Source: JALHSW01 sp038321755
GTDB lineage: Bacteria; Actinomycetota; Acidimicrobiia; IMCC26256; PALSA-555
DNA length: 20,143 bases
Direction of reading: 5' to 3'
NCBI GenBank assembly: GCA_038321755.1
Contig: JBBQFJ010000054.1
Span: 1 to 20,143, forward strand
Numbering within the stretch: position 1 is the stretch's first letter; each line of letters begins with the position of its first letter. The notes beneath the pieces were generated by a model. It saw only the letters and a list, made by a program, of their open reading frames with translations. It made no database searches and had not been told where the DNA came from. A program made the position numbers and the translations under genes. Positions 1-6,171 of the stretch are shown one piece after another.

Positions 1-903
1 GACCGCATCCCCCGCGCCCCCGATGCCGAGGTGACGGTGGAGTGCAACCCCGACTCCGTCGACGTCGACAAGCTCGGCGCCTACCTCGCCGCGGGCGTGA
101 CTCGACTCTCCCTCGGGGTGCAGTCGATGCGACCCCTCGTCCTGCGCGCGCTCGGACGCACGCACGATCCGAGCAACGTCGCACGCGCGGTTGCGCTGGC
201 TCGGGACGTCGGGTTCACCACGTTCAACCTCGACCTGATCTACGGCACGCCGGGCGAGTCGATCGGCGACTGGCGATCGACCCTTGCGGCGACCCTCGAG
301 CTCGATCCGCCGCACGTGAGTGCCTACGCGCTGACGGTCGAGCCCGCGACCGCGCTCGGACGCAACGTCGCGGCGGGCGCGCCCGCACCGGACGACGACG
401 ACCAGGCCGAGAAGTACGAGATCGCCGACGACGTCCTCGGCGCGGCCGGGCTCCCGTGGTACGAGGTGTCGAACTGGGCGCGCCCGGGCCACGAGTGTCG
501 TCACAACCTCCTGCACTGGTCGGGTGGCGACTACCTGCCGATCGGGTGCGCCGCGCACGGGCACCGCGGTGGGCGTCGGTGGTGGAACGTTCGGACGCCG
601 GAGCGCTACATCGCGGCGGTCTCCGAGGGGGCCGATCCGACCGGGGGAGGCGAGGACCTCGACGACCGGATGCGCGACGAGGAGCGGCTCGTCCTCTCGC
701 TCCGCACGAGCGACGGGGCGACCCTGCCCGCGTCGATGCAGCCCGAGGCCGAGCGCCTCGTCGCGGCCGGGTTGCTGCTCGAGCGCGAGGGGCGGGTCGT
801 CCTCACCCGTCGCGGGCGCCTCCTGGCCTCCGACGTCACCGCACGGCTCCTGGTCTCGGGCGAGCGGGCGGCCGCCGCCGCGTCTGGCACTCGGTACGAT
901 TGA
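1..903 (+). CDS. hemW: HemW, radical SAM heme chaperone (3' part; 5' end outside window)
   Basis: The reading frame is open from base 1 to the TGA at 901-903, giving about 300 residues of a family usually near 380. The missing N-terminus would hold the CxxxCxxC cluster-binding motif. Visible family features, in order, are LSLGVQSM, NLDLIYGTPGES, HVSAYALTVEPATALGR and a C-terminal YEVSNWARPGHECRHNLLHW followed by GDYLPIG. These match HemW rather than the oxygen-independent coproporphyrinogen oxidase HemN. HemW-type proteins are cytoplasmic [4Fe-4S]/SAM proteins that bind heme and pass it to membrane acceptors; the heme-dependent oxidase genes downstream make that role relevant here. The usual GIGPGAH stretch reads PIGCAAHGH, with a cysteine. 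hemW lies directly upstream of hrcA-dnaJ in many actinobacteria and its stop codon sits inside the hrcA operator. The family call is secure; activity cannot be judged without the N-terminus. Confidence 0.9.
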   Translation, partial: DRIPRAPDAEVTVECNPDSVDVDKLGAYLAAGVTRLSLGVQSMRPLVLRALGRTHDPSNVARAVALARDVGFTTFNLDLIYGTPGESIGDWRSTLAATLELDPPHVSAYALTVEPATALGRNVAAGAPAPDDDDQAEKYEIADDVLGAAGLPWYEVSNWARPGHECRHNLLHWSGGDYLPIGCAAHGHRGGRRWWNVRTPERYIAAVSEGADPTGGGEDLDDRMRDEERLVLSLRTSDGATLPASMQPEAERLVAAGLLLEREGRVVLTRRGRLLASDVTARLLVSGERAAAAASGTRYD

Positions 904-910
904 CTGCCAG
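884..910 (+). promoter_or_regulatory. CIRCE operator for HrcA, with a -10-like hexamer in its spacer
   Basis: An inverted repeat has arms CTGGCACTC (884-892) and GACTGCCAG (902-910), separated by exactly 9 bases. This is the CIRCE layout (TTAGCACTC-N9-GAGTGCTAA) with the G/C-shifted outer bases common in actinobacteria. Only one base pair of the nine-base arms is mismatched (GAC for GAG). The spacer contains TACGAT (895-900), a good -10 hexamer, so HrcA binding would cover the promoter. I see no convincing -35. The element overlaps the hemW stop codon and lies 54 bases upstream of the hrcA start. Spacing, arms and position before hrcA agree, so the operator call is strong; the exact transcription start is inferred. 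Confidence 0.85.
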
Positions 911-964
911 GCGCCTCGCCTGACCGCCCGAGCCGCTACCTGACGCTGGAGACCCGAGAGACCC

Positions 965-1984
965 GTGGACCACCCGGAGCTCGACGAGCGCAAGGCGGCG
1001 ATCCTGCGCGCCGTGGTCGAGGAGTACGTGGAGACGGCGCAGCCGGTGGGGTCCCAGACCATCGCCCGGGCGAGCCAGCTCGGGGTCTCGAGTGCGACGG
1101 TCCGCAACGAGATGACCGTGCTCGAGCGTGACGGCTACCTGGCCCAGCCGCACACCTCGGCCGGCCGGGTGCCGACCGACCTCGGGTACCGCTTCTTCGT
1201 CGACCACTTCACCGAGACCGGCGACCTGCCCGTCCCGCAGCGGCGGGCCGTCTCGGATTTCTTCGCCTCGGCGCACCGGGCGCTCGAGGACCTGCTCCAC
1301 GAGACGAGTGGCTTGCTCGCCCGGGTGAGTCGCCACGCGGCGGTCGTCGTCGGTCCCCAACCCGACGCCGCCCAGATTCGCAGCGTGCAGCTCGTGCTGC
1401 TGCAACCGCAGGTCGTGCTCGTCGTGCTGGTCCTCTCGAACGGTGCGATCGAGAAGGAGGTCCTCGCCCTCGGTGCCGACGTCGACGAGACGCGCATCGG
1501 GTCCGCGACTGCGGTGCTCGACGAGCGGCTTCGGGGCATGCCCTGGGGCGCGTTGCCGGAGCTCGCGCCCACCGGCGATCCCGAGGTCGACGCGCTGGTG
1601 AGCGCGGCGCGCGCCGCGCTCGCGAGCCGGTCGCTCGGTGAGTCGACCGAGCCCGTGTACGTGGGTGGCGCGAGCCGACTCGCCGCAGAGCAGTCCGCCT
1701 TCTCCACGAACGAGCGTGCCGCGCGACTGCTCGAGATGCTCGAACACCAGGTGATCGTGGTGTCGCTGGTGCGCGAGCTCCTAGATCGGGGACTCACGGT
1801 GAGCATCGGCTCTGAGAACAGCCTCGACGATCTGCGCGACTGTTCGATCGTGCTCGCACCGTACGAGGTCGACGGACATGCGGCCGGAGTGGTCGGCGTG
1901 CTCGGACCCACGCGCATGGACTACCGCCACGCGCTCGCCGCGGTGTCGATCGTCTCCAAGCAGCTCGGGCGGCACCTCTCGTGA
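965..1984 (+). CDS. hrcA: HrcA heat-inducible transcription repressor
   Basis: This encodes a 339-residue protein, the usual HrcA length. The N-terminal winged-helix domain (about 1-80) includes AAILRAVVEEYVETAQPVGS, SSATVRNEM and the family signature HTSAGRVPTDLGYRFFVD. The rest is the GAF-like and dimerisation region, ending in RHALAAVSIVSKQL. HrcA binds CIRCE and represses chaperone genes until heat or misfolded protein occupies GroEL. The GTG at 965 is chosen because the protein then begins just before the conserved helix; the upstream GAGAG is close and weak as a ribosome binding site. The stop overlaps the dnaJ start by four bases (GTGA), implying translational coupling. With CIRCE upstream, autoregulation is the natural inference. 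Confidence 0.96.
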   Translation: MDHPELDERKAAILRAVVEEYVETAQPVGSQTIARASQLGVSSATVRNEMTVLERDGYLAQPHTSAGRVPTDLGYRFFVDHFTETGDLPVPQRRAVSDFFASAHRALEDLLHETSGLLARVSRHAAVVVGPQPDAAQIRSVQLVLLQPQVVLVVLVLSNGAIEKEVLALGADVDETRIGSATAVLDERLRGMPWGALPELAPTGDPEVDALVSAARAALASRSLGESTEPVYVGGASRLAAEQSAFSTNERAARLLEMLEHQVIVVSLVRELLDRGLTVSIGSENSLDDLRDCSIVLAPYEVDGHAAGVVGVLGPTRMDYRHALAAVSIVSKQLGRHLS

Positions 1985-3090
1985 GCCGCGACCACTACGA
2001 GGTGCTCGGCCTGGACCGGAGCTGCACCGACGCCGAGATCAAGCGAGCGTTCCGCGACCTTGCACGCCAGCACCACCCCGACAACAACCCCGGTGACCTG
2101 CACGCCGAAGAGCGGTTCAAGGAGCTGAGCGTCGCGTACGAGGCGCTCGGCGACCCCGAGCGCCGCCGCCGGTACGACACGTTCGGCGATGCCGGCGCGC
2201 GGGGCAGCGGCGGGCCGAGCGCGGGCGATCCGTTCGGCTTCGGCGGCCTGTTCGATGCGTTCTTCACCGGTGATGCCTTCGGGCGTCGCGGTCCGAGCGG
2301 ACCCACCCGCGGGCCCGATGCCGAAGCGACGGTGGAGCTCACGATCCACGAGGCGGCGTTCGGGGTCACCGCGCCGATCGACGCGCGGATCCCCGTTGCC
2401 TGCTCCCGATGCGAGGGGTCGGGCTGTGAACCGGGAACGTTCCCGTCGCGCTGCGACGTGTGCGCCGGCGCCGGCGAGGTGCGCCAGGTCCGACGCTCGA
2501 TCCTGGGCCAGATCGTCACCGCGTCGCCATGTGCCGTCTGTGAGGGCACCGGGCGGCGGATCCTCTCGCAGTGTCGCGACTGCCGGGGCGACGGACGCGT
2601 CCTCGCCGATCGCACCATCGAGGTCGAGGTGCCCCCGGGGGTCGACGACGGCCAGCGGCTCCGGCTCACGGGCCGCGGTCCGGCCGCACCGCGAGGCGGG
2701 CAGCCCGGCGACCTCTACGTCAACGTGCGCGTCGTGGCGCACCCCGACTTCGAGCGTCACGGCGACGATCTCGTGCACGCGTGCCACATCTCGGTCGCGC
2801 AGGCGGTCCTCGGTGTGCCGCTCGAGGTGCCGACCCTCGAGGGGACGCACGAGCTCAGCGTCCCCGCGGGCACGCAGCCGGGCCAGATGTTCCGCGTGAA
2901 GCACGAGGGCGTGCCCTCCCTGCGAGGGCGCGGGCGGGGCGACCTCCTGGTCCGGATCGAGGTCGACGTCCCCAAGCGCCTCGACGACGATGAGGCCGTG
3001 CTCTGGCGCCAGCTCGCCGAAGCGCGCGGTGAGGCGGTGCTCCCGCCCGACAAGGGCATGCTCGGGCGCCTGCGCTCAGCCTTGAAGTAG
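1981..3090 (+). CDS. dnaJ: DnaJ (Hsp40) chaperone
   Basis: This is a 369-residue type I J-protein with every canonical region. The J domain spans about 4-70 with the HPD tripeptide at 32-34, which stimulates DnaK ATPase. A Gly/Phe-rich linker follows (about 71-110). The zinc-binding domain has four complete CxxCxGxG motifs starting at C141, C158, C184 and C198. The C-terminal substrate-binding region includes EVEVPPGVDDGQRLRLTGRG and GDLYVNVRV. It presents unfolded substrates to DnaK in the cytoplasm. It starts at GTG 1981 inside the hrcA stop region and is followed nine bases later by rsmE, so hrcA, dnaJ and rsmE look like one transcript under CIRCE control. No dnaK or grpE is present, consistent with a second, HrcA-linked DnaJ as found in many actinobacteria. 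Confidence 0.96.
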   Translation: MSRDHYEVLGLDRSCTDAEIKRAFRDLARQHHPDNNPGDLHAEERFKELSVAYEALGDPERRRRYDTFGDAGARGSGGPSAGDPFGFGGLFDAFFTGDAFGRRGPSGPTRGPDAEATVELTIHEAAFGVTAPIDARIPVACSRCEGSGCEPGTFPSRCDVCAGAGEVRQVRRSILGQIVTASPCAVCEGTGRRILSQCRDCRGDGRVLADRTIEVEVPPGVDDGQRLRLTGRGPAAPRGGQPGDLYVNVRVVAHPDFERHGDDLVHACHISVAQAVLGVPLEVPTLEGTHELSVPAGTQPGQMFRVKHEGVPSLRGRGRGDLLVRIEVDVPKRLDDDEAVLWRQLAEARGEAVLPPDKGMLGRLRSALK

Positions 3091-3099
3091 TCCGCTCCG

Positions 3100-3837
3100 G
3101 TGTCTGCCTACGCGGCTGCGTTCGCGGGCACGGCCCACGTGTTCATCGACGGCACGCTGCCCGATGCCGTGCAGATCGACGGGCCCGACGGCCATCACCT
3201 CGCGCGCGTCCGGCGCGTGCGCGTCGGCGAAGACCTCACGGTGTCGAACGGGGCCGGTGCCTGGCGCCCGTACCGGGTCGATGAGGTGCGGGACCGCGAG
3301 CTCGCGTTGGTGGCCATCGACGAGGAGCAGCACGAACCGATCCCGACGCCCGCGCTCACCGTGGCGTTCGCGCTGACGAAGGGCGCCAAGCCCGAGACCG
3401 TCGTGCGCCAGCTCACGGAGCTCGGCGTCGACGAGATCCTGCCGGTCATCGCGCAGCGCTCGATCTCGCGTCCGCGTGGCGAGCGGGTCGGCATCCTCGA
3501 GGAGCGGCTCCTGCGGGTCGCGCGGGAGGCGGCGATGCAGTGCCGACGAGCACACCTGCCGCGCATCGCGTCGCTCACGCCGCTGGCCGCGCTGGCCGGC
3601 CGGCCCGGCCTGCTGCTCGCCGATCGCGATGGCGCCGCGCCGCACGAGCTGCTCGCCCCGGACGCGGCGAATCCGGGTCCCGCAGCCTGGACCGTCGTCG
3701 TCGGCCCCGAAGGGGGCTTCGCCCCGGAGGACCTCGCCATCTTCTCGGGCCCGCGATTGGCGGTGGGTCCGCACGTCCTGCGGGCCGAGACCGCCGCCGT
3801 CGCCGCGGCAGCGGTAGTCACTGCCTACCGGACCTGA
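3100..3837 (+). CDS. rsmE: RsmE, 16S rRNA (uracil1498-N3)-methyltransferase
   Basis: This is a 245-residue SPOUT-class methyltransferase with an N-terminal PUA-like domain (about 12-80; HVFIDG and GHHLARVRRVRVGE). The SAM-binding trefoil knot carries VVGPEGGFAPEDL at about 200-212 and the knot motif GPHVLRAETAAVAA at 223-236. RsmE methylates N3 of U1498 in the decoding region of 16S rRNA, on the assembled 30S subunit. The conserved stretch before the knot reads AREAAMQCRR, where an EQ pair is common; this is a mild variation. The GTG start nine bases after dnaJ gives a full-length protein. A possible hairpin forms around the stop codon, so the heat-shock operon may end here. Confidence 0.95.
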   Translation: MSAYAAAFAGTAHVFIDGTLPDAVQIDGPDGHHLARVRRVRVGEDLTVSNGAGAWRPYRVDEVRDRELALVAIDEEQHEPIPTPALTVAFALTKGAKPETVVRQLTELGVDEILPVIAQRSISRPRGERVGILEERLLRVAREAAMQCRRAHLPRIASLTPLAALAGRPGLLLADRDGAAPHELLAPDAANPGPAAWTVVVGPEGGFAPEDLAIFSGPRLAVGPHVLRAETAAVAAAAVVTAYRT

Positions 3838-3883
3838 GCGCGCGATCCGGTACGCCCGAACGGCATGGGGATCGCCCTACCGG
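3826..3883 (+). terminator. Alternative hairpins at the rsmE 3' end (possible terminator)
   Basis: TACCGGA (3826-3832) can pair with TCCGGTA (3846-3852), a 7-bp stem whose 13-base loop contains the rsmE stop codon. A second TACCGG (3878-3883) can pair with the same CCGGTA (3847-3852), with GGG/CCC (about 3868-3877) stacking beside it. The two folds exclude each other. There is no T-run, so Rho-independent termination would be non-canonical. The complementarity is visible; the function is inferred. Confidence 0.35.
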
Positions 3884-3912
3884 TCTGGAGGTTGTCCTAT
3901 GACCACTGAGCG

Positions 3913-3941
3913 TGGCAAGCGGGCCGAGATCCTGATATCTT
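3913..3941 (+). promoter_or_regulatory. Promoter of the BldD-like gene
   Basis: TGGCAA (3913-3918) resembles a -35 element and TATCTT (3936-3941) a -10 element, with the preferred 17-base spacer between them. Transcription would start near 3948, leaving a short leader with GGGAG (3961-3965) just before the GTG at 3973. This is one of the better housekeeping-type promoters in the window and indicates that the regulator is transcribed independently of the upstream operon. Confidence 0.55.
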
Positions 3942-3972
3942 CTCCGGGAGGGCGAGTACTGGGAGTGAACCT

Positions 3973-4461
3973 GTGAGTCGCGAGACCGTACAGATCGGTG
4001 ACCGCCTGCGGGCGATTCGGCGTCAACAGGGCCTTTCCCTGCATGACGTCGAGGCCCGTTCGGGCAAGGAGTTCAAGGCCTCGGTGCTCGGCGCCTACGA
4101 GCGCGGCGAGCGAGCGCTCTCCGTGGGGAGGCTGCTCCGGCTGGCCGAGCTCTTCGACGTGCCGGCGGATCAGCTCCTGCCCCGCGAGGCAGAGGTCGAC
4201 ATCGACCTCACCGTCCGTCGCGACAGCGATCCGATGGCCGGTTACACCATCGATCTGGTACGCCTCAGCCAGCTGGAAGAAGCCGACGCGGTGGTGCTCT
4301 CCCGCTACGCGGCGACGATCCAGCTGCAGCGCCAGGACTTCAACGGCCGGATGCTCACCATCCGCTCGGACGATGTTCGCGTCCTCGCCGCGGTCCTGGG
4401 CAAGCGCCCCGAGGACCTCGCGTCCCGGCTCGACGAGCTCGGTCTGCGCGCCGCCAGCTGA
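3973..4461 (+). CDS. bldD: BldD-like c-di-GMP-responsive transcriptional regulator
   Basis: This 162-residue protein matches the layout of Streptomyces BldD (about 167). The N-terminal HTH domain (about 8-70) includes LRAIRRQQGLSLHDVEARSG and YERGERALSVGRLLRLAELF. A short linker and a small C-terminal domain follow, containing RYAATIQLQR. The BldD c-di-GMP signature RxD-x8-RxxD is intact: R120, D122, R131 and D134 (RQD, eight residues, RSDD). In Streptomyces, tetrameric c-di-GMP bridges two C-terminal domains and allows BldD to repress developmental genes. Here the targets are unknown, and a BldD-type gene need not imply sporulation. It has its own promoter and a GGGAG ribosome binding site eight bases before GTG. 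Family call is strong; orthology and ligand binding are inferred. Confidence 0.88.
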   Translation: MSRETVQIGDRLRAIRRQQGLSLHDVEARSGKEFKASVLGAYERGERALSVGRLLRLAELFDVPADQLLPREAEVDIDLTVRRDSDPMAGYTIDLVRLSQLEEADAVVLSRYAATIQLQRQDFNGRMLTIRSDDVRVLAAVLGKRPEDLASRLDELGLRAAS

Positions 4462-4464
4462 TCC

Positions 4465-4499
4465 GGGCGCACCGCCTGCCGCGAATCGTGCAGGCGCCC
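4465..4499 (+). terminator. Strong bulged hairpin between the BldD-like gene and phoH
   Basis: GCCTGC (4474-4479) pairs with GCAGGC (4490-4495) around a 10-base loop. Directly outside, GGGC (4465-4468) pairs with GCCC (4496-4499), leaving a 5-base bulge on the left. The structure starts four bases after the regulator's stop codon and ends just before the phoH -10. It lacks a T-run. It may terminate the regulator transcript, or act as an operator-like palindrome for phoH. Confidence 0.45.
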
Positions 4500-4501
4500 G
4501 C

Positions 4502-4507
4502 TACGCT
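4502..4507 (+). promoter_or_regulatory. -10 element for phoH, probably leaderless
   Basis: TACGCT lies nine bases before the phoH GTG at 4517. There is no purine-rich ribosome binding site in the stretch before the start, so transcription probably begins at or within a few bases of the start codon. No clear -35 is visible because the hairpin occupies that position. Confidence 0.4.
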
Positions 4508-4516
4508 ACGAACAAC

Positions 4517-5584
4517 GTGCCACCAGCTTCTTCGCCGACGCAGTTGAAGATCCTCGTTCCGGGGAACCACCTCATGGTGGACCTGCTCGGCCAGCGCGAT
4601 GAGCTGCTGAAGGTCGTCGAGGCCGCGTTCCCCGTCGGCATCCACGTTCGCGGCAACGAGATCACCATCACCGGCGAGCCCGATGACGCCGAACGGGTCG
4701 GCCGGCTGTTCGAGGAGCTGGTGGTGCTGGCCGAACGCGGTCATCCACTCGACGAAGAGAGCCTCGGGCGCACCATCGACATGCTGAACCGTGACCAGCG
4801 ACCCTCCGAAGTGCTCGCGACCGAAGTGCTGCGCGGACGCAAGCCCGTCCGCCCGAAGACGTCGGGCCAGAAGCGCTACATCGATGCCGTCCAGCAGAAC
4901 ACCGTGACGTTCGGGATCGGTCCGGCGGGAACGGGCAAGAGCTATCTCGCGGTCGCGCTGGCCGTGCAGGCGCTGCAGGCGAAGACGGTCAACCGGATCA
5001 TCCTCACTCGCCCGGCAGTGGAGGCCGGCGAACGGCTCGGCTTCCTGCCCGGGGACATCCTGGCGAAGGTCGATCCGTACCTTCGCCCGCTCTACGACGC
5101 GCTCTACGACATGCTCGACACGGAGGTCGTCGCGCGCTTGATGGAGCGCGGCACGATCGAGGTCGCTCCGCTCGCGTTCATGCGAGGCCGGACGCTGAAC
5201 GACTCGTTCATCATCCTCGACGAGGCCCAGAACACGACGCCCGAGCAGATGAAGATGTTCCTCACGCGCCTTGGCTTCGGATCGCGGATCGTGGTGACGG
5301 GTGATGTGACGCAGATCGACCTGCCCGAGGGTCGTGGCCGCTCCGGGCTGCTCGCGGTTCGCGACGTGCTGCACGACATCGATGGCGTCGCCTTCGTCGA
5401 GCTCGATCGCAGTGACGTGGTCCGGCACCGGATCGTCCAGGACATCGTGCACGCCTACGAGGTTGCGTCCGAGCGCCAGACCGAGCGCCAGACCGAGCGC
5501 CAGACCGAGCGCCAGACCGAGCGCCAGACCGAGCGCCAGACCGAGCGCCAGACCGAGCGCCAGACCGAGCGGGAGACACCGTGA
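4517..5584 (+). CDS. phoH: PhoH-family ATPase
   Basis: This 355-residue protein has the PhoH P-loop ATPase core. Residues 10-70 form a KH-like N-terminal region (LKILVPGNHLMVDLLGQRDE). Walker A is GPAGTGKS (135-142), followed by ILTRPAVEAGERLGFLPGD and Walker B FIILDEAQN (231-239), then GDVTQIDLP. PhoH proteins are cytoplasmic ATPases implicated in RNA metabolism; the exact reaction is unsettled. The tight link to ybeY and era fits an rRNA or RNA-processing role. GTG 4517 is chosen because the frame further upstream runs through the regulator gene and lacks PhoH similarity. The odd part is the C-terminus: after VHAYEVAS come eight exact ERQT repeats and one ERET. The stop overlaps the ybeY start (GTGA). 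Confidence 0.94.
   Translation: MPPASSPTQLKILVPGNHLMVDLLGQRDELLKVVEAAFPVGIHVRGNEITITGEPDDAERVGRLFEELVVLAERGHPLDEESLGRTIDMLNRDQRPSEVLATEVLRGRKPVRPKTSGQKRYIDAVQQNTVTFGIGPAGTGKSYLAVALAVQALQAKTVNRIILTRPAVEAGERLGFLPGDILAKVDPYLRPLYDALYDMLDTEVVARLMERGTIEVAPLAFMRGRTLNDSFIILDEAQNTTPEQMKMFLTRLGFGSRIVVTGDVTQIDLPEGRGRSGLLAVRDVLHDIDGVAFVELDRSDVVRHRIVQDIVHAYEVASERQTERQTERQTERQTERQTERQTERQTERQTERETP
5471..5578 (+). repeat. 12-bp coding minisatellite in the 3' end of phoH
   Basis: Eight exact, uninterrupted copies of GAGCGCCAGACC occupy 5471-5566, followed by a diverged ninth copy (GAGCGGGAGACA, 5567-5578). Each unit encodes Glu-Arg-Gln-Thr, so changes in copy number keep the phoH frame and the four-base overlap with ybeY. 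Identity at the nucleotide level, including third positions, indicates recent expansion by slippage or unequal recombination rather than old protein-level selection. Confidence 0.97.
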
Positions 5585-6171
5585 GCGTGGCCGTGCCGAT
5601 GCAGGTCTTCGGGGCCGACGAACAGGACGTGGTCGTGGTCGACGTGCTGCGATACCTGCGGCTCGCGCAGCTCGTGCTCGAGGAGGAGCGCGTGCCGCCG
5701 GACGCGGAGATGTCGGTCGTCTTCGTGAGCGAGGAGACGATCGCGGACCTCAACGAACGCTTCCTCGACGGCGACGGTCCGACCGACGTGCTCGCGTTCC
5801 CGCTCGACGACGACGCGCTCCCCGGCGGACGCCAACCCGACCAGGGCGGTCGTGGTCCGGGCTCGCCGTCGGACGACAGCGAACCCCCCACGGTCATCGG
5901 CGATGTCCTCGTGTGCCCCGCCGTCGCCCAGCGTCAGGCCGCGGGACTCGGTCGGACGCTCGAGGAGGAGCTCGCGCTGCTCGTGGTGCACGGGACGCTG
6001 CACCTGCTCGCCTACGACCACGCCGAGCCGGCCGAGACCGCGAAGATGCAGCGCCGCGAGACCGAGCTGCTCCTGAAGTTCGCGACAGGCAGCCCGGCGG
6101 CCAACGAGGGCGCAGCGACGGAAGGGCCAACGAGAGGGCCAGCGAGGGGGGCGGTCGATGAGCAGCAGTGA
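5581..6171 (+). CDS. ybeY: YbeY endoribonuclease, rRNA maturation factor
   Basis: This protein has 196 residues, longer than the usual 150 or so. The metal site HGTLHLLAYDH (137-147) supplies the three zinc-binding histidines H137, H141 and H147. SVVFVSEETIADLNERFL and GPTDVLAFPL are also typical. YbeY is needed for 16S rRNA 3'-end maturation and ribosome quality control. The additional length comes from a Gly/Pro/Asp-rich loop of roughly 28 residues (about 76-104) between the FPL and IGDV strands, and from a low-complexity tail (about 169-196). The GTG start overlaps the phoH stop by four bases, and the gene ends 14 bases inside the next gene, so translation of the three genes is probably coupled. 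Confidence 0.95.
   Translation: MSVAVPMQVFGADEQDVVVVDVLRYLRLAQLVLEEERVPPDAEMSVVFVSEETIADLNERFLDGDGPTDVLAFPLDDDALPGGRQPDQGGRGPGSPSDDSEPPTVIGDVLVCPAVAQRQAAGLGRTLEEELALLVVHGTLHLLAYDHAEPAETAKMQRRETELLLKFATGSPAANEGAATEGPTRGPARGAVDEQQ

Noticed and set aside
3998..4516. N-terminal extension of phoH in the same frame
   Set aside because: This part overlaps the BldD-like gene in another frame and has no PhoH similarity; conserved sequence starts just after GTG 4517.
5471..5578. CRISPR-like array
   Set aside because: The units are contiguous 12-mers without spacers and are read through in frame as part of phoH; no cas gene is nearby.
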